In this document: one piece after another, positions 1-5,067 of the stretch
Numbering within the stretch: the first letter of the stretch is position 1
How the letters are laid out: every line of letters starts with the position of its first letter
NCBI GenBank assembly: GCA_002394725.1
Contig: DGUQ01000139.1
Location: 1-5,826, forward strand
Direction: 5' to 3'
From: Ruminococcaceae bacterium UBA4306
GTDB lineage: Bacteria; Bacillota; Clostridia; Oscillospirales; Acutalibacteraceae
Length of the DNA: 5,826 nucleotides
Notes under the pieces: model-generated
The model's database searches: none
The model's input: only the letters and a program-made list of their open reading frames with translations
Told to the model about the DNA's origin: nothing
Program-made: the position numbers and the translations under genes

Positions 1-984
1 GGTCTCTTCCTCCGACAAAGCATGGACATGATCCGTCACAACGCTGATCGGCAGGGTGATCCCCAAGGGCGCCGGAGCTTCTGTATCCGTATTTGACACC
101 GCATGCGGAGAATCGACCGAGCCGACACGATACGGCAGCCGCAATCCGAGGAAATCGAGCATACGGCGCTCTGTCCTTTCCCCGTTCGGCCGCAGCAGCT
201 TCATCTGCTCCGACATGGAAAAGCTCGCCTGCCGCGTCGTACGTGCCATCACTCGCGCGTCGGCATGCACCAGTCGATGGGTTCCCTGTTCATCGGTTCT
301 GACGCCGCTGACAAGGAGCTGCCCTTCGACCACTCCCGAGCCTTCCATCACCGCGGTCTCCCCCTCCGCCGCTTCGATCCGCACGATCACACCGTCCGAT
401 CTTGCCTTGACATTGCAGGGGGAATAGACGTCATCCACCTCGGGCGGTACGGCTTCTTCCTTGATCTCCACAGAAGCGAAGGAGCCTGTCATATTCACCG
501 CCATCCAGCCGATCTCATGCCGTTCGATCATCACATCACGCGAGAGCCTTTGCACATCCAGCGACGGCTTGAACGCGCCGACATAGAGCCCGTGCTCACG
601 CAGGACGTCATTCATCTGAGACCTGCTGAGAGTCTCCAAGCCGGTAATATCAATACTCCAGACAAACAGCGACATCACGAAGATCGACAGAACAAACGCG
701 CATACTCCGATCAAAACGCCGACGCGATCCCGATAGCGGTAAAGCATCTTCGGCACACCGTTTTTGCCGATCACCTTCAGTCGAACGCCGGCGCCTCGCG
801 CCAAGGGTCTGATTTTGCGGTAATCCGAACGGTACATACAGGCGGTAAAGCGCCCCTCCGATCGGTGAACGTTCCACAGACGCACCCTGTGCCGTGAGGT
901 GATGTTGATAAAGCGTTCGGGGTATTTACCGCTGACGGAGAACTCGACCGAGCCGCGCACCATGCGCAATAGATCCAACAGCAT
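1..984 (-). CDS. yqfD: Sporulation protein YqfD (3'-truncated by window edge)
   Basis: Reading the minus strand from the ATG at 984 gives 328 uninterrupted residues running off the left edge; B. subtilis YqfD is about 400 residues, so roughly 70 C-terminal residues are probably missing. Residues 1-88 form a basic N-terminal domain, with GKYPERFINI near residue 20 and RLWNV near 36. A single membrane segment (GVLIGVCAFVLSIFVMSLFV) spans residues 89-108 and is followed by the family-typical WSIDITGLETLS. Residues about 190-228 carry a hairpin-like stretch (NVKARSDGVIVRIEAAEG, then VVEGQLLVSGV) resembling biotinyl/HlyD-type folds. The start follows the in-frame yqfC stop by 3 bases, with GGTG at 991-994 as a weak ribosome site, so the two genes look translationally linked. 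By homology it is a mother-cell membrane protein needed for efficient sporulation, sigma-E controlled in B. subtilis; its molecular activity is unknown. No frameshift was found when every line was retranslated. Confidence 0.93.
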   Translation of the reverse strand, partial: MLLDLLRMVRGSVEFSVSGKYPERFINITSRHRVRLWNVHRSEGRFTACMYRSDYRKIRPLARGAGVRLKVIGKNGVPKMLYRYRDRVGVLIGVCAFVLSIFVMSLFVWSIDITGLETLSRSQMNDVLREHGLYVGAFKPSLDVQRLSRDVMIERHEIGWMAVNMTGSFASVEIKEEAVPPEVDDVYSPCNVKARSDGVIVRIEAAEGETAVMEGSGVVEGQLLVSGVRTDEQGTHRLVHADARVMARTTRQASFSMSEQMKLLRPNGERTERRMLDFLGLRLPYRVGSVDSPHAVSNTDTEAPAPLGITLPISVVTDHVHALSEEET

Positions 985-987
985 AGG

Positions 988-1248
988 CTACACCGTAAAG
1001 CTCAGGCTTAAAATGAAGCCGTCGATGATCAGCGCGGAATCCGAGATACAGCGCAGGTTCAGCTCACGACCCGATATATTCACGAGCATACCGCCTGTAT
1101 TGATCCGCACCGAGTCGGTAGAGTATTCCAGCACACCCTTGCTGCCCTCGATCAACAGCTCGCGATTGCCGCTGAGCTCAATGCAGGGCGCGTTCAGCGC
1201 GGACAAAAAGGGAGGTCGGCGTTTTGATTCTTTTTGCTTTTCTTTCAT
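988..1248 (-). CDS. yqfC: Sporulation protein YqfC (YabP/YqfC family)
   Basis: This is a complete 86-residue protein, close to the usual 90 or so of the family. A lysine-rich tail (MKEKQKESKRR) precedes one YabP/YqfC domain, residues about 20-84. The recognisable order is IELSGNRELLIEGSKGVLEY, then VRINTGGMLVNISGRELNL and IIDGFILSLSF. That is the alternating beta-strand pattern of the family, in which a short 'norm'-like segment is followed by a G-x-L-x-I-x-G strand. No membrane segment or signal peptide is visible. The start ATG at 1246-1248 is supported by GGTGAT (1252-1257, minus strand), which pairs with the 3' part of the anti-Shine-Dalgarno and leaves a 3-base spacer. It is the first gene of the yqfC-yqfD operon, the arrangement conserved across spore formers. 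In B. subtilis these genes are switched on in the mother cell; the biochemical role of YqfC is not established. Confidence 0.92.
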   Translation of the reverse strand: MKEKQKESKRRPPFLSALNAPCIELSGNRELLIEGSKGVLEYSTDSVRINTGGMLVNISGRELNLRCISDSALIIDGFILSLSFTV

Positions 1249-1272
1249 TATATCACCGATTCATTTTATGAT
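1244..1272 (+). promoter_or_regulatory. Candidate promoter of ylbJ-like gene
   Basis: TTCATT (1244-1249), a 17-base spacer and TATGAT (1267-1272) give a weak -35 with a good -10. The predicted start near 1279 would leave a leader of about 25 bases holding the GGTGAG ribosome site at 1294-1299. The -35 overlaps the yqfC start codon, so this promoter faces the yqfC candidate promoter. A sigma-E-like -10 (CATATATT, 1281-1288) is also present, but no -35 partner was found at the right distance. Confidence 0.3.
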
Positions 1273-1298
1273 GACGACCGCATATATATTATCGGTGA
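1253..1298. repeat. 8-bp inverted repeat spanning the ylbJ/yqfC junction
   Basis: TCACCGAT at 1253-1260 and ATCGGTGA at 1291-1298 are perfect reverse complements separated by 30 bases. Each arm contains the Shine-Dalgarno core (GGTGA) of one of the two divergent genes, so the symmetry axis near 1275.5 lies midway between the genes. The outer three bases (ATC) of each arm are not explained by ribosome binding. It could be a symmetric operator, or merely two similar ribosome sites with chance extension. Confidence 0.6.
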
Positions 1299-1314
1299 GC
1301 AAAATGAAGGTCAA
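1286..1314 (-). promoter_or_regulatory. Candidate promoter of yqfC-yqfD
   Basis: On the minus strand TTGACC (1314-1309) is followed, after 17 bases, by TAATAT (1291-1286). This matches the vegetative consensus in 5 of 6 and 4 of 6 positions and predicts a transcript start near 1279, giving a leader of about 31 bases that retains the yqfC ribosome site. It overlaps the first codons of ylbJ. An alternative reading for sigma-E is ATA (1289-1287), 16 bases, CATAAAAT (1270-1263), but its transcript would start within or just after the ribosome site. The region is AT-rich, so chance matches are likely. Confidence 0.33.
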
Positions 1315-2380
1315 AAAATTATTCTGTCTCAGAAAAATAATCATTATGATCCTGATCGCTTTCGGTTGTATGATCTGCCTGAGATATTCGCAGGAATGTG
1401 CCGACGGTATAAAAAAAGGAATCCTGTTCTGCGTTGAGGTCCTGGTGCCGTCGCTGTACGCGTTCATGACGTTATCGTCGGCAGTGATCCGCAGCGGCAT
1501 TGCCGTATCGCTCACAAAGCCGTTGAGCAAAATTTCGCAAATTTTATTTCGACTGCCGCCGTCGGGGTTGGCGGTCATCCTGTTGAGTATCCTCGGCGGT
1601 TATCCGGTCGGCGCGCGATGTGCCGCGATGCTGTTTGAGCAAGGCGATATCAGCCGCTCAGACGCTCAAAAGGTCGCCAATATCGCCGTATGCGCCGGAC
1701 CGGGATTTTTGATCAACTATGTCGGCAGCGCTTTATTAGGCAGCCGACAGATCGGGATCATCCTGCTGTGCGCCGAGATCACGGGCGTTATCCTCACGGG
1801 TGTGATCGTCGGGAGAACGATGAAATCGACTCCCCTGCCCCATCCTCATTCGTCGAGTGAGATTGCGTCTCGTAATTTGCTGATAGACGCTGTCGCCGAC
1901 GCCTCACGCGCGACCTTCCACATGTGCGGCATGGTGGTGATCTGCACGGCGATGATCGCGGTGATCGGAGAAGGTTCTCCCGATAAAAGAATCACGGATA
2001 TCGCGTCAGCCCTGATCGAGATCACTGAAGGATGTCACAGGATGTGCGGCAGTTATCCGATTTATCTGATCGCGTTCTTTATCGGCTTCGGCGGTATTTC
2101 GGTACATTTGCAGGCGTATGCCGGGATGGGAGAACTGCGTGTCAATCAAATGATATTTTTCATATTCAGGATATTACAGGGAATAATCACCGCTGCCGCG
2201 GCATATAGTTATCTTATGATTTTTCCGGTGGAACAGGGTGTGTTCAACTCGACCGACGCGCCGTTGACGATCGCCAAATCCGCTACGATGGCAGGCTCGG
2301 CGGCATTGGTGCTCAGCTCCCTGTTCTTCATCGGATCGGTACATCGGCGCAGGGGTACAGGATCAAACAGATACTTGTAA
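1304..2380 (+). CDS. ylbJ: YlbJ-like sporulation integral membrane protein
   Basis: This 358-residue, very hydrophobic protein has about eight predicted membrane segments, including residues 10-28, 38-62, 86-103, 132-170 (two), 206-222, 251-268, 283-305 and 328-345. Diagnostic motifs are GGYPVGA (98-104), GPGFL (132-136) and GFGGISVHLQ (261-270), the pattern of YlbJ and related nucleoside-recognition (GATE) membrane proteins. B. subtilis YlbJ is about 400 residues and is needed for spore cortex formation; the transported or recognised ligand is unknown. The start at 1304 is chosen because GGTGAG (1294-1299) sits 4 bases upstream. The frame is open much further upstream (in-frame ATGs at 1268 and 1271, and back to 899), but those starts lack a ribosome site and would overlap yqfC. 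It diverges from yqfC-yqfD and ends before a clear terminator. The family call is firm; orthology to ylbJ itself, as against another GATE paralogue, is less certain. Confidence 0.82.
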   Translation: MKVKKLFCLRKIIIMILIAFGCMICLRYSQECADGIKKGILFCVEVLVPSLYAFMTLSSAVIRSGIAVSLTKPLSKISQILFRLPPSGLAVILLSILGGYPVGARCAAMLFEQGDISRSDAQKVANIAVCAGPGFLINYVGSALLGSRQIGIILLCAEITGVILTGVIVGRTMKSTPLPHPHSSSEIASRNLLIDAVADASRATFHMCGMVVICTAMIAVIGEGSPDKRITDIASALIEITEGCHRMCGSYPIYLIAFFIGFGGISVHLQAYAGMGELRVNQMIFFIFRILQGIITAAAAYSYLMIFPVEQGVFNSTDAPLTIAKSATMAGSAALVLSSLFFIGSVHRRRGTGSNRYL

Positions 2381-2404
2381 CATCATAACAGCTACTGATA
2401 TGAT
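2375..2404 (+). promoter_or_regulatory. Candidate extended -10 promoter for asnB
   Basis: TTGTAA (2375-2380, overlapping the ylbJ stop codon) is followed after 18 bases by TATGAT (2399-2404), preceded by TGA (2396-2398), an extended -10 (TGnTATGAT). Transcription would begin near 2411, placing both hairpins of the 2415-2454 element inside a leader of about 78 bases. No other convincing promoter lies between the terminator and asnB. Confidence 0.4.
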
Positions 2405-2414
2405 GCAACCCTCC

Positions 2415-2427
2415 GGCACTTCGTGCC
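2415..2427 (+). repeat. Short hairpin upstream of terminator (repeat-element half)
   Basis: GGCAC (2415-2419), loop TTC, GTGCC (2423-2427) forms a perfect 5-bp, GC-rich stem closed by a C-UUC-G style loop. It sits one base before the terminator stem, and the two together make a compact two-hairpin module. From memory, similar modules recur between genes in gut Clostridia; only one copy is visible here. Confidence 0.65.
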
Positions 2428-2428
2428 A

Positions 2429-2454
2429 CCTCCCTTAGGAAAGGGAGGCTTTTT
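2429..2454 (+). terminator. Intrinsic terminator after ylbJ-like gene
   Basis: CCTCCCTT (2429-2436) pairs perfectly with AAGGGAGG (2441-2448) around the loop AGGA, followed by C and five T residues (2450-2454). The T tract lies only on the plus-strand side, so it ends transcripts reading rightward from ylbJ. If the candidate promoter at 2375-2404 is real, it lies in the asnB leader and could act as an attenuator. Its 5' arm contains ACCTCC (2428-2433), complementary to the asnB ribosome site. Confidence 0.85.
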
Positions 2455-2477
2455 AGTAGTTTTATTAATATTGTTTT

Positions 2478-2483
2478 GGAGGT
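2478..2483 (+). promoter_or_regulatory. Strong ribosome binding site of asnB
   Basis: GGAGGT is followed by a 5-base spacer (AACAT) to the ATG at 2489. It fixes the start so that cysteine is residue 2, as the enzyme requires. It is the strongest ribosome site in the window. Confidence 0.9.
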
Positions 2484-2488
2484 AACAT

Positions 2489-4327
2489 ATGTGCGGAATC
2501 GCAGGCTGGCTGGATCAAACAGTCGATATCAGTGAAAAGAAGGATGAATGTTGGAGAATGTCGGAGAGTCTTGAACGACGAGGACCCGATGAACACGGCG
2601 AATACATCCGCCGTCACGCGGCGCTGCTGCATCGCAGGCTGAGCGTGATCGATCCCGAGAACGGTCAACAGCCCATGAGCACACTGTACGAGGGTGAAAA
2701 GTATACCATCGTCTACAACGGCGAGCTGTACAATACCGATGAGCTGAGGAACGAGCTAACGGTCGCAGGCTTTGGATTCGGTACCCACAGCGATACAGAG
2801 GTGCTGCTCAAGGCATACTGCTACTATAAAGAAGCGTGTGCCGAGAAGCTCAACGGGATATTTGCCTTTGCGGTATATGAGGAGAGCTCGGGCAGACTCT
2901 TTCTCTGTCGTGACAGGGTCGGGGTCAAGCCGTTATTCTATCACACCTACCGTGACGGGATCGTGTTCGGCTCAGAGATCAAGGCGATATTCCGCAGCGG
3001 CATGATCGCGCCGCGGGTGGATGAAGAAGGGCTGTATGAGCTGTTCTTCCTCGGTCCCGCAAGAACGCCGGGCAACGGCATTTTCAAGGGGATCGATGAA
3101 CTTCTCCCCGGTGAATACGCGATATATGAAAACGGAGAGCTGCAAAAGCACCGCTACTATCGGCTCACGGCACATCCGCATGAGGAAAATGAGGCGCAGA
3201 CGATCGAGAGAACGCGGTATCTGCTGACAAACGCGATCGAGCGCCAGCTGGTGTCCGACGTCCCCATGTGCTTCTTCCTCTCGGGTGGATTGGACTCGAG
3301 CATCATCTGTCAGACGGCATCAAATTTCCGTAAAAGAAATAACCAATCACCGATCGACACCTACTCTGTCGAATACGCGGACAATCGTAAGTATTTTACC
3401 AAGACGCTGTTCCAGCCGAACGCGGACTATGAATTTATCGATCTGATGGTACAGAGCACGGGATCAAATCATCACGAGATCATCCTTGATAACAAGGATG
3501 TTCTTGAAGCGCTATATCCTTCCGTCAAGGCGCGTGATCTGCCCGGGTATGTGGATATCGACTCTTCGCTTTTGCTCTTCTGCCGTGAGATCAAGAAGGA
3601 TTTTACCGTCGCGTTATCGGGTGAATGTGCCGACGAGCTGTTCGGCGGCTATCCGTGGTATCACAATCACGACATCCTCTTTGAGGACTGCTTCCCGTGG
3701 TCGAGGGAGCAGGACATCCGCCGCGGCATCCTAAAGGACGGTATTTTGCCCCGTGGCGAAAGCTATGTGCGCGAGCGGTACCTCGATACGATCCATGCGG
3801 TAGACAGTCTGCCGCAGGACAGCAGGATCGACAGGCGTATGCGCGAGATGTTCGCCCTCAACTACTACTGGTTTATGCAATGTCTGTTAGAGCGCAAGGA
3901 TCGGTGCTCCATGTACTCGGGGCTGGAGGTCAGGGTACCGTTCTGCGATTACCGCCTGATCGACTATGCCTACAACATGCCGTGGCAGCTCAAAGCCTAC
4001 AAAGGCAGAGAGAAGGGTATCATCCGCAAGGCGTTTGAGGATATCCTGCCGTGGGAGATCGTCTATCGCAAAAAAAGCCCTTATCCAAAAACGCACAACC
4101 CGATCTATCAAAAGCTGTGCGCGGAGAAGGTGGAAAGGATCCTGAGCGATCCGACACGGCGCGTCAATGAGCTGATCGACGCCGAAAGTGTTCGCGCGAT
4201 CATGGAGCATCCCGACAAGGTCACCTCGCCGTGGTACGGTCAGCTGATGAAGGCGCCGCAGATACTGGCGTACATCATCGAGATCGATTACTGGCTCGAG
4301 GAGTACCACGTCAACATCGAGTGCTGA
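2489..4327 (+). CDS. asnB: Asparagine synthetase, glutamine-hydrolysing (AsnB/AsnO type)
   Basis: This 612-residue cytoplasmic enzyme makes asparagine from aspartate, glutamine and ATP, and its length is within the usual 600-640. The N-terminal class II glutamine amidotransferase domain (about 2-215) begins MCGIAGW, with Cys2 the nucleophile exposed after Met removal. It also holds HRRLSVID (48-55), YNGELYN (76-82) and SDTE (101-104) for glutamine binding, and GVKPLFY (145-151). The C-terminal synthetase domain has the ATP pyrophosphatase loop SGGLDSS (265-271), LSGECADELFGGY (376-388) with the catalytic Glu379, SGLEVRVPFCD (477-487) and KKSPYP (528-533). The SGEC variant, where E. coli AsnB has SGEG, and the KYFTKTLFQPN segment (301-311) suggest a Clostridia/Bacilli subgroup. 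All key residues seem intact. No asparagine T-box was recognised in the short leader. The flanking sporulation genes raise the possibility of an AsnO-like sporulation role, which is only inference. No strong terminator follows. Confidence 0.96.
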   Translation: MCGIAGWLDQTVDISEKKDECWRMSESLERRGPDEHGEYIRRHAALLHRRLSVIDPENGQQPMSTLYEGEKYTIVYNGELYNTDELRNELTVAGFGFGTHSDTEVLLKAYCYYKEACAEKLNGIFAFAVYEESSGRLFLCRDRVGVKPLFYHTYRDGIVFGSEIKAIFRSGMIAPRVDEEGLYELFFLGPARTPGNGIFKGIDELLPGEYAIYENGELQKHRYYRLTAHPHEENEAQTIERTRYLLTNAIERQLVSDVPMCFFLSGGLDSSIICQTASNFRKRNNQSPIDTYSVEYADNRKYFTKTLFQPNADYEFIDLMVQSTGSNHHEIILDNKDVLEALYPSVKARDLPGYVDIDSSLLLFCREIKKDFTVALSGECADELFGGYPWYHNHDILFEDCFPWSREQDIRRGILKDGILPRGESYVRERYLDTIHAVDSLPQDSRIDRRMREMFALNYYWFMQCLLERKDRCSMYSGLEVRVPFCDYRLIDYAYNMPWQLKAYKGREKGIIRKAFEDILPWEIVYRKKSPYPKTHNPIYQKLCAEKVERILSDPTRRVNELIDAESVRAIMEHPDKVTSPWYGQLMKAPQILAYIIEIDYWLEEYHVNIEC

Positions 4328-4330
4328 ACT

Positions 4331-4354
4331 TCATTTTTACCGCCGCAAAAATGA
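4331..4354. repeat. AT-rich inverted repeat after asnB
   Basis: TCATTTTT (4331-4338) and AAAAATGA (4347-4354) are perfect reverse complements around an 8-base GC-rich loop (ACCGCCGC). The stem has only two GC pairs and no T tract follows, so it is a poor terminator. TCATTTTT recurs at 4423-4430. It may weakly protect the asnB mRNA end, or may be chance in AT-rich DNA. Confidence 0.35.
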
Positions 4355-4379
4355 CATTCGTGTTACACTTTCAGGATTT

Positions 4380-4409
4380 TTGAACATTTTTAAAGAAATA
4401 ACATAGAAT
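4380..4409 (+). promoter_or_regulatory. Candidate distal promoter of PAP2 gene, with dyad in its spacer
   Basis: TTGAAC (4380-4385), an 18-base spacer and TAGAAT (4404-4409) resemble a vegetative promoter, with 4 of 6 and 5 of 6 matches. AACATT (4383-4388) and AATGTT (4407-4412) form a 6-bp inverted repeat that brackets it, a layout in which a bound regulator would block polymerase. The predicted leader is about 80 bases. The DNA is AT-rich, so confidence is limited. Confidence 0.35.
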
Positions 4410-4455
4410 GTTAATAGATTAGTCATTTTTTGTTCTAAATAGCGACACAAACGGT

Positions 4456-4464
4456 TGTTATGAT
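4456..4464 (+). promoter_or_regulatory. Candidate proximal extended -10 of PAP2 gene
   Basis: TGTTATGAT is an exact extended -10 (TGn plus TATGAT). No good -35 lies 16-18 bases upstream, which extended -10 promoters tolerate. The transcript would start near 4471, leaving a leader of about 28 bases that includes the AAGGA ribosome site at 4485-4489. Confidence 0.4.
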
Positions 4465-4498
4465 AGACTCAACACAAATGACGAAAGGAAGTGGCGGA

Positions 4499-5002
4499 AT
4501 GAAAGGCGAAAGCTATAAGAATGTAAACGCGTATTTCTCACAGACAAAGACGCGCAGTACCACCATCAAGGCATTGCATGACGTTCTGCCGCTTGTGATG
4601 TATATCTTTTATCCGATCCAGCTGGTGACGCTGGCGGTCAACGAGGGACTCGGCAGTGAACTGTTCCTGAAATTCACGCTCATCCCCCTGTGTACGCTGA
4701 TCCTGATCTCCGTATTACGGCTGATCATCAATGCAAAACGTCCGTATGAGGTGTATGATTACACCCCCACGGTCAACAAGAACACCACCGGAAAGAGCTT
4801 TCCCTCACGCCATACCGTGAGCGCGTTCATCATCGCGATGGCGTTCCTGTATATCAATACGACCCTCGGCGTCATCATGCTGTGTATGGCCGCCGCAATC
4901 GGTCTGACGCGTATCCTGTCGGGCGTTCACTTCATCCGCGACGTGATCGGCGGCGCCGCGATCGGCATCATCATCGGTATCCTCGGATTCTTTGTCTTTT
5001 GA
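4499..5002 (+). CDS. PAP2-family membrane phosphatase
   Basis: This is a 167-residue integral membrane protein of the type 2 phosphatidic acid phosphatase superfamily. The three catalytic motifs are in order: R74-x6-R81-P82 (RLIINAKRP), GKSFPSRH (98-105, the PSGH-type motif with Arg in place of Gly) and R138-x5-H144-x3-D148 (RILSGVHFIRD). His105 and His144 are the expected nucleophile and proton-relay residues. About five membrane segments lie at residues 28-47, 55-78, 105-120, 121-137 and 146-166, with the active site probably facing outward. Such short proteins remove phosphate from lipid phosphates such as phosphatidic acid, phosphatidylglycerol phosphate or undecaprenyl pyrophosphate; the substrate cannot be chosen here. 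The ATG at 4499 is preferred because AAGGA (4485-4489) lies 9 bases upstream, whereas in-frame ATGs at 4460 and 4478 have no ribosome site and 4460 lies in the candidate -10. It has its own promoter candidates and ends at a strong terminator, so it looks monocistronic. Confidence 0.92.
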   Translation: MKGESYKNVNAYFSQTKTRSTTIKALHDVLPLVMYIFYPIQLVTLAVNEGLGSELFLKFTLIPLCTLILISVLRLIINAKRPYEVYDYTPTVNKNTTGKSFPSRHTVSAFIIAMAFLYINTTLGVIMLCMAAAIGLTRILSGVHFIRDVIGGAAIGIIIGILGFFVF

Positions 5003-5023
5003 TTTCATCTGTTTTCTCTCCAT

Positions 5024-5064
5024 ATAACAAAGCGTGAGCAGTTTTTGCTCACGCTTTTTGTTAT
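5024..5064. terminator. Terminator between convergent genes, possibly bidirectional
   Basis: AGCGTGAGCA (5031-5040) pairs perfectly over 10 bp with TGCTCACGCT (5046-5055) around GTTTT, and T residues continue to 5059. Outer arms ATAAC (5024-5028) and GTTAT (5060-5064) extend the stem across a 2-base bulge. The plus-strand T tract clearly serves the PAP2 gene. On the minus strand the T run is only three bases, so termination of the convergent flippase-like gene is less certain. It ends 3 bases from that gene's stop codon. Confidence 0.9.
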
Positions 5065-5067
5065 GGG

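Noticed and set aside
103..897. Open plus-strand frame of 264 codons
   Set aside because: It lies wholly antisense to yqfD, which has clear family features; the translation is rich in His, Arg and Asp with no domain, as expected of a mirror frame in GC-rich coding DNA.
899..1303. Upstream extension of the ylbJ-like frame back to ATG 899
   Set aside because: The extension is antisense to yqfC, is low-complexity Ser/Arg-rich, has no ribosome site at its start, and the membrane protein pattern begins only after 1304.
1261..1578. Minus-strand open frame of 105 codons opposite ylbJ
   Set aside because: It is antisense to conserved ylbJ codons and has no ribosome site or recognisable domain.
2381..2488. 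T-box riboswitch in front of asnB
   Set aside because: At about 108 bases the gap is too short for a full T-box, and I see no T-box-like antiterminator sequence; only the two-hairpin element is present.
3697..4309. Plus-strand (3697-4038) and minus-strand (3887-4309) open frames within asnB
   Set aside because: Both are out-of-frame shadows of the synthetase domain, whose motifs are continuous in the 2489-4327 frame.
4460..4498. Earlier ATG starts (4460, 4478) for the PAP2 gene
   Set aside because: Neither has a ribosome site and 4460 lies inside the extended -10 candidate; ATG 4499 has AAGGA upstream.
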